From: Bacteroidetes bacterium UBA2322
GTDB lineage: Bacteria > Bacteroidota > Bacteroidia > Chitinophagales > UBA2359
Reading direction: 5' to 3'
DNA length: 13,336 nucleotides
Assembly: GCA_002345145.1 (NCBI GenBank)
Contig: DDVC01000110.1
Location: 1-13,336, forward strand
The position numbers and the translations under genes are program-made. Below are positions 7,354-13,336 of this stretch, piece by piece. Every line of letters starts with the position of its first letter. Position 1 is the first letter of the stretch. The notes below the pieces were generated by a model. That model saw nothing but the letters and a program-made list of their open reading frames with translations, did no database searches and was not told the origin of the DNA.

Positions 7354-7503
7354 CAGAGCCGATTTGTTCTTTCCTACACCCTATTTTTCTGAAAAAAACA
7401 GGCATTATCACCCTAAAAATGCACCCCAAAACCTTGAAAAACGGACAATATAAACTCCCACCTTCTTTGAGGGGGAGCTGGGGGGGAGAACAAATCGGCT
7501 CTG
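7354..7503. mobile_element. 150-bp MITE-like non-autonomous element
   Basis: The left end CAGAGCCGATTTGTTCT (7354-7370) and right end AGAACAAATCGGCTCTG (7487-7503) are perfect 17-bp inverted repeats. Both are immediately flanked by the 9-bp direct repeat GCTATCGGG. The 116-bp interior has no credible gene. It includes a hairpin-prone CTCCC...GGGAG segment (about 7455-7477) and two long G-tracts ending at 7475 and 7486. Size, perfect termini and flanking duplication fit a miniature inverted-repeat transposable element moved in trans by an unrelated transposase; none is encoded here. As RNA it could form a long closed stem and might affect read-through into cdaA. The transposase family cannot be named from this alone. 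Confidence 0.6.
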
Positions 7504-7512
7504 GCTATCGGG
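7504..7512. repeat. Right 9-bp flanking direct repeat (possible target duplication)
   Basis: GCTATCGGG here is identical to 7345-7353 and directly abuts the right terminal inverted repeat at 7503. Between this copy and the cdaA start at 7568 lie 55 bp with no recognisable -7 box. Confidence 0.5.
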
Positions 7513-7567
7513 AGATTTTGAACTACCGTTTATCACCCGTTTTTTACCACTTTTTGCCTTATCCGCC

Positions 7568-8359
7568 TTGCTAAACAAATTTTCCATAGGATTTTTAGAT
7601 ATTCACTTTTGGGATTTGGTGGATATAGTATTGGTGGGTTTGCTCATTTTTAGGCTTTACAAACTGCTGCGCGGCACGCTGGCATTTAACATTCTGATAG
7701 GGGTACTGCTGGTGTATGTAATGGCGGCAGTGGTAAACCTGCTCGAAATGAAAGTGCTTGCCACCATACTGGGGCAGTTTGTAGAAGCGGGTTTTATATT
7801 GGTGGTTATTTTGTTTCAGCAAGAAATAAGGCGGTTTTTGTTTTACCTGGGTAAAGGCAGCGGCATCAGCAAAAATAAGTTGTGGCAACTGATTTTTAAA
7901 CGCCAAACAACCACGCCCAAACAAGAACTGATAGAAGAAATTATGCGGGCAATAAACAACATGTCGAACACGCGCACCGGCGGTTTATTAGTGTTTACCG
8001 ATGCTGCCGAAAAAAACTTTTTTTCCGATACGGGTGTGCCTATAAATGGCGAAATAAGCAGCAAACTCATTGAAAGTATTTTTGATAAAGGCAGCCCCCT
8101 GCACGATGGCGCAGTGGTAATAGCTGAAAACAAAATACTTTCGGCGGGCTGTGTCCTTCCGGTATCAGAAAATCCCGATTTACCTACCCGTGTGGGTATG
8201 CGCCACAGAGCAGCTACCGGCATTACCGAAAAAACTGATGCGAGTGTGGTTATTGTTTCAGAACAAACCGGGCGCATATCTTCGGCACATAAAGGTAGGT
8301 TAAACCTGCACATTACACAAACAGACCTGGCGCAACTGTTAGATAAAGTATTGGAATAA
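7568..8359 (+). CDS. dacA: Diadenylate cyclase CdaA (c-di-AMP synthase), TTG start
   Basis: CdaA joins two ATP into the second messenger cyclic di-AMP, which in many bacteria controls potassium and osmolyte transport and wall homeostasis. The 263-residue product has three N-terminal membrane segments (about 16-32, 38-57, 68-83). These are followed by the cytosolic DAC domain, entered after FQQEIRRFL (83-91). The two catalytic signatures are intact: DGA at 180-182 in LHDGAVVI and RHR at 212-214 in MRHRAATG. The frame is open upstream back to a stop at 7451-7453 but contains no ATG or GTG. The TTG at 7568 gives an N-terminus (MLNKFSIGFLDIHFWD) that lines up with the family start, so I use it. 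A weak start codon may limit expression. The MITE-like element lies 64 bp upstream. The folP gene that often neighbours cdaA in this phylum is not next to it. It converges with the protease gene. Confidence 0.93.
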   Translation: MLNKFSIGFLDIHFWDLVDIVLVGLLIFRLYKLLRGTLAFNILIGVLLVYVMAAVVNLLEMKVLATILGQFVEAGFILVVILFQQEIRRFLFYLGKGSGISKNKLWQLIFKRQTTTPKQELIEEIMRAINNMSNTRTGGLLVFTDAAEKNFFSDTGVPINGEISSKLIESIFDKGSPLHDGAVVIAENKILSAGCVLPVSENPDLPTRVGMRHRAATGITEKTDASVVIVSEQTGRISSAHKGRLNLHITQTDLAQLLDKVLE

Positions 8360-8437
8360 TTATATACCAGCCCCAACCCGTAACTAACCCAATCTAATTA
8401 CTGCACCTTTTTTATTTTACTTATAGCGGTTGTACCC
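8360..8437. other. 78-bp convergent intergenic gap
   Basis: The cdaA and protease genes end facing each other here. A T-rich stretch (8408-8420) could serve as the U-tract for cdaA transcripts, but no strong stem precedes it. No bidirectional hairpin terminator was found. Confidence 0.3.
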
Positions 8438-11400
8438 CTACCGTATAAGCGTTATATTACCCTTATAAGTTTTAGTTACGTTGCCCTCAAAAACTACGTC
8501 TATGTAATACACATACACACCCATTTCGGCATCGGCGCCTTTGTATTTGCCGTTCCAGCCGGTGGTAATATTGTCGGTTTCAAAAACCAAGTTGCCCCAA
8601 CGGTTGTAAATTGCCATGCTGAAATTAGTAACAGGGTTGGTGTTTACCACTCGCAACACATCATTTGCACCATCTCCATTGGGCGAAAAGGCGTTGGGTA
8701 TAAGCAGTTCATTTCGGTTGAGCGCTTGTACGGTGGCGGTTGCAGAGCCGGTGCAACCATTTATACCGGTTACAGTTACGCTGTATGCCCCCCCTTCGGA
8801 AACGGTAATTTGGGGCGTAGTAGCTGCATTAGACCATACGTATTGATCAAAACCTTCTTGTGTGCTTAGGGTGGTAGTTTGCCCTTCGGTAATGGTAAGG
8901 TTGCCGGTAATGGTGGGTTGTACGGTTTCTATGTTTACGGTAATTTCATCGGTAGCGGCGCAGCCTAAGTTGTTGGTAACGGTAAGTGTGTAGTTGCCGC
9001 TTTGGGTAATAGTGAGGGTATTGGCAGTGCTGCCGTTGCTCCACAGATAAGAAACAAAACCCGGCTCGGCGGTAAGGGTGAGTGTGCCGCCGTTGCATAG
9101 GGTAGTATCGTTGCCAAGGTTTAGGCTAAAATCGTCATTGTTTCGGGTAATGTTAATGGTGCGTACCGTTTGGCAGCCGTATTGGTTGGTAACGGTAATG
9201 GTATAGCTGATGTCGTCGGTTACGGTGGCTATGGGATTAGGAATGATGGGGTTGTCCAGTCCGGCAGTGGGACTCCACTCGTACTGGTAGTTGGAAATAA
9301 AATTTACCTCTGTCAATTGCAGCTCCAGCACATCAGTACTGCAAACAGTGGTATCTATGTTGCTGACCGGAAAAAACGGCGGTGGCGAAACCACTACCGT
9401 AACCTGGTCGGTGCCGGTGCAGCCAAAACTACCCGTTACGGTTACAGTGTAGGTGGTGGTTTGGGCAGGAGTGGCAACCGGATTGGGAAAATTGGTGATA
9501 GACAAACCATCGGTGGGCGACCATGCGTAGGCAAAACCGCCCGATGCAGAGAGGTTGAGGCTTTCGCCCGGGCAAATTACCCCGCCCGGTCCGGCATCGG
9601 CAGGCGGCGATGGGTTTACGTTTACCGTTACCACATCGTAAGCGGTGCAGCCATTCGCATCGGTAGCTACCACTATATAATCGGTAGTGGCAGTAGGGCT
9701 GGCTATGGGGTTGGCTATATTATTGGCAGATAAACCGGTACTGGGCGCCCATACAAACGATACGCCGCCGTTTACGCTAAGTTGTGCGCCCGCTCCGCTG
9801 CAAATAGTTACTTCATCGGTAGCATCTATGGTAAAATCGTTTTGCGTAATAAGCGTAAACGATGCTTCTTTAAAACAATCTGCATTGTCGGTAACAGTTA
9901 CCACATAAAAGCCCGCAGGCAGATTGGAAATGGTAGAAGAGGTAACACCCGATTCAGTAAAACCGGTACTCCATGTAAAGGTAAAGGGTGGCTCGCCCTC
10001 AGTGGCAGTAGCAGTTACCGAGCCGGTATTGGGTGCGGCACAGGTAGGAAAAACGCCGGTCATTTGCGGAATGGCACAGCATGACAGTATGGCTTTAAAC
10101 TTGTATTCGGGATCATCGGGGCAAATACTAACTACCCCCCAACTGCCGGTTTCCGAATCGGAAAAATTGCGGAAAAGAATGCTGAGGTCTTGCCCATCAA
10201 CAGCAGGCGGGCAGGCTGCCAAGGTTTGAACGGTAAAACAAAACGTCCAACCACAACCCGGACTGCCCGAATCGCCAAAATTATCGCCCGGATTGAGCGG
10301 ATTACACGCACCGGGGCAACCTGCCTGCGACTCAAAAAACCAGCCCGGACCTTGTGGTCCGGTAATGGCTGCCGAGCCACCGCCTACACCGGTTACAGAG
10401 GTGTGCCAACCCCATGCTTCGGTGGGCGGACCAAAAGCGCAGGTAGGCGGAGTAAGAGTAGGGGTAAGTGTTGCGGCATTCCAGCCGCTGCCCAATACCG
10501 GCACCAAGCCATGGAACCAGTCGGCAGCATTTTGGTTGTAACCTTCTACGGTAAAACAAAACTCTACCGTTTGTCCGGGCAGGTAAGTACCCAAAACCGG
10601 CGGCGGATTAACTACCAATGTTTGCCCCAGCATACAAATTTCGTTAATACTTTCGCCGTAGTTTTCTATGCAGAGGGTAAAATCGCCGGTATCGGTGGGG
10701 TTGCCGCCACTCACCTGAATATGGTAAGTAAGCCCCGGCGTTACGGGTGCAAAGGTGGTGTTAAGGTTTCCGCCACCGTTTACCACCATACAATCGCGCC
10801 CAATGAGCCCTTCGCATGCTCCTTCGTATAGGGCAACTACGGCGGTGTTCATGGTAAAATTGAGCGACACATCAAGTATATTAGACACCGCCACAAAACT
10901 ATACCAAAGGTCGGCAGCGGGCGCCGGCACCGGCGCACCGGCGCAGTTGTTTTGGTTAATGTAGGGCAGCTCGGCAAAGGCATTGCTATTGTTACCCACA
11001 ATACAACTTTGTATGCCCGATGTAAGTGTAGGAAAAGGCAACGCTGCACTGCAAATATCATTAGGCTCCGATGGCACAATAACCACTATGGTAGCCGTAC
11101 CGCCCACGGTGCCTGTGCAGGCGGCATTGTTCATAGCAGTAAGGGTATAGGTGGTGGTAAACTGCGGAGCAAGGTTAAGTGTGTAAGGATTTTGGGTAAC
11201 GCCCGATACGGTTTGCGAGGTAATGCCATTAGTGTAGGTAAAAGTCCATGGCGGTGAACCGGTAAAACTCACTTCTACCGGCACCACATAACCCAGCAAT
11301 ATAACTGCCGCTCCGGTAATAGTGGCGCTGGGCGGAGCAACGGTAACGGTTTGGGTAATAGTACTGCTGCCCAAATAGTTAGATACTACCAGCGTAACCT

Positions 11401-13000
11401 GATACGTGCCCGATGCCGGATAAGTTACCGTAGGGTTTTGCAGCGTGCTGCTTGCAGGCGTGCCGCCCGGAAACGACCACTGCCAGCTATCCAATTCAGT
11501 ACCGGCGCTTATATCATTAAAAGTAAAGGTTTCGCCTGCGCAAGGCGGCTGTGCCGACCATGTAAAATTGGCTATTGGCTCTGATGGGGTGCATTGTACG
11601 GCTAAAAAAGCATTTACCCTGCCGGCACCCAACTGACCGGCAAAACCCGGGTTAAGGGCATCTATATTGTTGGCAGTTGTTTCAAGACAGTACTCTATGC
11701 GGTCGGGGGTAGCGGTGGGGTCAAAAGACAGCATCAGCGCAGCCAAGCCCGATACATAAGGGCAAGCCATAGAGGTGCCATCATAAAACTCATAAGCCGA
11801 TGGGTTGGTAGCCACCGTACTCCATATTTGAACGCCGGGTGCCATTACGTCTATGCTGTCGCCATAATTAGAAAAATCGGCTTTGAGGTCAGCGGCGTCG
11901 CTGGCACCCACACTAATTACATACTGGTAAGAAGCCGGGTACATAAGGTCGGCGGTATTATCGTTTCCGGCGGCGGCTACCAGCACAATGCCTGCATTGT
12001 GGGCGGTGGTAAATACCGCCTGCTCGGTGGCAGAGGGCGCACCGCCCCCCCACGACATACTGATTACATCAGCGCCGGCAGCTATGGCGTACTCAACGCC
12101 TTCCATAGCGCCGGTAAGTTGTTCGGTAGCATCGGCGGCTATTTTTACCGCCATCAGTTTTACGTTAAAACTCACCGAAGCAATACCCACACCGTTATCA
12201 GTAACGCCCGCAGCAATACCGGCGCAGTGGGTGCCATGCGAAAAGGTAAAATTGCCTGCCGATGCGGGCGGGTTGGGGTTATTGTCGTTATCGGCAGCGT
12301 CCCAGCCGTTTATGTCGTCTATATAACCATTGCTGTCGTCGTCTATGCCGTTGCCGGGTATTTCGCCCGGGTTAGTCCAAATATTGGCAGCAAGGTCTTC
12401 GTGGTCAAGGCGTACAGCATCGTCCACCATACCAATTACGATATTGGGGCTACCGGTGGTAATATCCCATGCTTGCTGTGCTTGGGTTAGGGTTACGTTG
12501 TATTGGTTTGGGTGAATATCATTGGGGGTAAGAAAAGTACGATGCATGGGTACGCGCTCGGCAAATTCTACGTAGCTGAAACGCTGTAATCGGGCTATAA
12601 GCTCCTCTGCTCTATGTGTTTGGTTAAAGGTAATTCGGTAGTATAAATTCATTTCCTTTAATCGGGGAAAGGCTTTTGCTATACGCTCCACGCCAAAAGG
12701 CTCTATGAGTTCTACCCATCGGGTAGTTTGGGGGTTATTGCCTTTTTGGTAAGTTACTTGCGGATGTTGAGGTGATTTAAATTTTACATACACTTGGTTG
12801 CCTATAAATGCAGCGCCTGCCTTAGCGCCTGCCAAATAGCCCGATGTTGCCGGTTTATCTGCCGCATCGGGGCACCAAACCAACGGTTGAGCAGCGGCAG
12901 TATTTGCTTCGCAAATTAAGTAGCAGCCTATGGGTGTGCCGGCATAAGCATAAGAGATATAGCCAATCAGCCCTAAAAAGAGTAAGAGGAGGTTACGCAT
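8438..13000 (-). CDS. Secreted multidomain subtilisin-like (S8) protease with type IX secretion type B sorting domain
   Basis: This 1520-residue protein is an exported S8 serine endopeptidase. A signal peptide (1-20, cleavage after AYA) is followed by a pro-region to about 155. The catalytic domain (about 160-468) has D193, H255 in HGTHCAG, oxyanion N346 in AAAGN and nucleophile S410 in GTSMACP. An acidic, probably calcium-binding stretch lies at 217-235. Next come a PKD domain (475-555), an Ig-like segment (557-641), a PPC-like domain (645-780), an unrecognised Cys/Trp/Gly-rich module (786-975) and a SprB-like repeat (977-1050). Five tandem Ig-like modules follow (about 1060-1425, the first four with cysteines at 1067, 1143, 1220 and 1302). 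The C-terminal gliding-motility/CHU_C sorting domain (1434-1520) includes PNAFSPNGDG, YNRWGNLVFET and GNITLIR. Type B domains usually send cargo through the PorU-type sortase system to the surface or medium. I chose the ATG at 13000 because it begins a good signal peptide and lies downstream of the promoter; an ATG-type start at 13126 would lie upstream of it. The physiological substrate is unknown. Confidence 0.93.
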   Translation of the reverse strand: MRNLLLLFLGLIGYISYAYAGTPIGCYLICEANTAAAQPLVWCPDAADKPATSGYLAGAKAGAAFIGNQVYVKFKSPQHPQVTYQKGNNPQTTRWVELIEPFGVERIAKAFPRLKEMNLYYRITFNQTHRAEELIARLQRFSYVEFAERVPMHRTFLTPNDIHPNQYNVTLTQAQQAWDITTGSPNIVIGMVDDAVRLDHEDLAANIWTNPGEIPGNGIDDDSNGYIDDINGWDAADNDNNPNPPASAGNFTFSHGTHCAGIAAGVTDNGVGIASVSFNVKLMAVKIAADATEQLTGAMEGVEYAIAAGADVISMSWGGGAPSATEQAVFTTAHNAGIVLVAAAGNDNTADLMYPASYQYVISVGASDAADLKADFSNYGDSIDVMAPGVQIWSTVATNPSAYEFYDGTSMACPYVSGLAALMLSFDPTATPDRIEYCLETTANNIDALNPGFAGQLGAGRVNAFLAVQCTPSEPIANFTWSAQPPCAGETFTFNDISAGTELDSWQWSFPGGTPASSTLQNPTVTYPASGTYQVTLVVSNYLGSSTITQTVTVAPPSATITGAAVILLGYVVPVEVSFTGSPPWTFTYTNGITSQTVSGVTQNPYTLNLAPQFTTTYTLTAMNNAACTGTVGGTATIVVIVPSEPNDICSAALPFPTLTSGIQSCIVGNNSNAFAELPYINQNNCAGAPVPAPAADLWYSFVAVSNILDVSLNFTMNTAVVALYEGACEGLIGRDCMVVNGGGNLNTTFAPVTPGLTYHIQVSGGNPTDTGDFTLCIENYGESINEICMLGQTLVVNPPPVLGTYLPGQTVEFCFTVEGYNQNAADWFHGLVPVLGSGWNAATLTPTLTPPTCAFGPPTEAWGWHTSVTGVGGGSAAITGPQGPGWFFESQAGCPGACNPLNPGDNFGDSGSPGCGWTFCFTVQTLAACPPAVDGQDLSILFRNFSDSETGSWGVVSICPDDPEYKFKAILSCCAIPQMTGVFPTCAAPNTGSVTATATEGEPPFTFTWSTGFTESGVTSSTISNLPAGFYVVTVTDNADCFKEASFTLITQNDFTIDATDEVTICSGAGAQLSVNGGVSFVWAPSTGLSANNIANPIASPTATTDYIVVATDANGCTAYDVVTVNVNPSPPADAGPGGVICPGESLNLSASGGFAYAWSPTDGLSITNFPNPVATPAQTTTYTVTVTGSFGCTGTDQVTVVVSPPPFFPVSNIDTTVCSTDVLELQLTEVNFISNYQYEWSPTAGLDNPIIPNPIATVTDDISYTITVTNQYGCQTVRTINITRNNDDFSLNLGNDTTLCNGGTLTLTAEPGFVSYLWSNGSTANTLTITQSGNYTLTVTNNLGCAATDEITVNIETVQPTITGNLTITEGQTTTLSTQEGFDQYVWSNAATTPQITVSEGGAYSVTVTGINGCTGSATATVQALNRNELLIPNAFSPNGDGANDVLRVVNTNPVTNFSMAIYNRWGNLVFETDNITTGWNGKYKGADAEMGVYVYYIDVVFEGNVTKTYKGNITLIR

Positions 13001-13090
13001 ATAAAGATGAAGTTTTAAACAACAGAAATACTTTACCTTGTTTGTTAAAAAGATTGCTGCATCAATGCTGCCGCACTCTTTTAGAAACAA

Positions 13091-13118
13091 CAAAGTTAGG
13101 TATTGTTGTGCAATACAA
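13091..13118 (-). promoter_or_regulatory. Promoter of the S8 protease gene
   Basis: Minus-strand TTG (13118-13116) is separated by 17 nt from TAACTTTG (13098-13091). The box is a full match to TAnnTTTG, and the spacing lies within the 17-23 nt described for Flavobacterium. Transcription would start near 13084, giving an 84-nt leader before the ATG at 13000. A small inverted repeat (TATTG 13101-13105 with CAATA 13111-13115) lies between the two elements and could be a regulator site. Confidence 0.55.
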
Positions 13119-13336
13119 AACTGCAAAACAAGCGCTTTGTCTTTATAACTTGTCGGAATAACGCTAAACCGTGCATTTATAGCATAAAAACAGCAAATAC
13201 CCGATATAAGGTGTACCTACATTTTTCCATTTTCACGGAGGCAGTCTGCTGCAATTTGGCTTCAGTAATTAGCCGCTATATTTCGGCTGCAAGTAGCTTT
13301 CCGATGCTGCACACGGGTGCAGCCTCGGTTTGATGT
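13119..13336. other. Intergenic region at the right edge, possible gene end
   Basis: No convincing complete gene is visible. A minus-strand frame entering from the right edge runs 19 codons (13335-13279) to a TAG at 13276-13278 and could be the 3' end of a neighbour, but it is too short to identify. A strong stem lies at 13301-13328: GCTGCAC 13306-13312 pairs with GTGCAGC 13317-13323, and outer CCGA pairs with TCGG. A weaker AGCCG/CGGCT stem lies at 13271-13288. Confidence 0.25.
13301..13328. repeat. Strong hairpin at the right edge
   Basis: A 7-bp perfect GC-rich stem (13306-13312 with 13317-13323, loop ACGG) is extended by a one-base mismatch and four more pairs (13301-13304 with 13325-13328). 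No long T-run follows on either strand (TTT on plus, a short run on minus), so it is not a standard terminator. It may be part of a structured RNA, a repeat, or coding sequence from outside the window. Confidence 0.4.

Noticed and set aside
7308..7574. Plus-strand open frame of 88 codons between the thioredoxin gene and cdaA
   Set aside because: It begins on a non-ATG codon, runs through the MITE-like element, overlaps the cdaA start and has no recognisable protein character.
9170..12490. Long open frames on the plus strand opposite the protease gene (for example 9170-9733, 10190-10831, 11828-12490)
   Set aside because: They are shadows of the repetitive T/V/G-rich protease codons; the minus-strand frame has full domain and active-site evidence.
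13147..13200. Possible integron attC-like site near AACGCTAAACC
   Set aside because: I could not find the paired core sites and the bulged inverted arms expected of attC.
13103..13333. 76-codon plus-strand open frame at the right edge
   Set aside because: It spans the protease promoter, has no recognisable motif and starts without any support.

Overview
The window looks like a chromosomal segment from a member of the Bacteroidota, probably the Saprospiria/Chitinophagia side of the phylum. The evidence is a giant secreted protease ending in a type B (CHU_C, gliding-motility-associated) type IX secretion sorting domain, a TlpA-like thioredoxin protein of the Bacteroidota type, a CdaA-type diadenylate cyclase, several matches to the TAnnTTTG promoter box of this phylum, and no clear Shine-Dalgarno sequences ahead of the starts. 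Most of the window has roughly balanced base composition. The first gene is much richer in A+T (33 G/C in bases 121-240). No rRNA, tRNA, CRISPR array or transposase gene was seen.

Layout. Positions 95-640 (minus) encode a small multi-span membrane protein of unknown function. A 307-bp gap follows, holding an inverted repeat that can fold as a three-way junction. Positions 948-2144 (minus) encode an M20-family amidohydrolase. It is divergent from anmK (2389-3486, plus), the anhydro-N-acetylmuramic acid kinase of cell-wall recycling, and the shared 244-bp spacer appears to carry overlapping divergent promoters. On the plus strand follow dnaG primase (start corrected to 3632), a periplasmic TlpA-like thioredoxin protein (5776-7299), and the membrane diadenylate cyclase cdaA/dacA (7568-8359, TTG start). 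The last gene, 8438-13000 on the minus strand, converges on cdaA. It encodes a 1520-residue multidomain subtilisin-like protease exported by the type IX secretion system. A well-matched promoter lies just upstream of its corrected start.

The genes do not form one obvious pathway. AnmK (murein recycling) and CdaA (c-di-AMP, which in many bacteria links envelope and osmotic homeostasis) both touch cell-envelope physiology. DnaG is housekeeping. The TlpA-like protein and the protease are exported.

The least ordinary non-coding item is a 150-bp element at 7354-7503. It has 17-bp perfect terminal inverted repeats flanked by identical 9-bp direct repeats, with no coding capacity, and sits 64 bp upstream of cdaA. 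This is the signature of a miniature inverted-repeat transposable element. Other points of interest are the three-way-junction candidate (823-894), the overlapping divergent promoters around a CAACCGGTTG palindrome, an unrecognised Cys/Trp/Gly-rich module in the protease, and the A+T-rich first gene. I see no convincing new multi-gene defence or biosynthetic system here.
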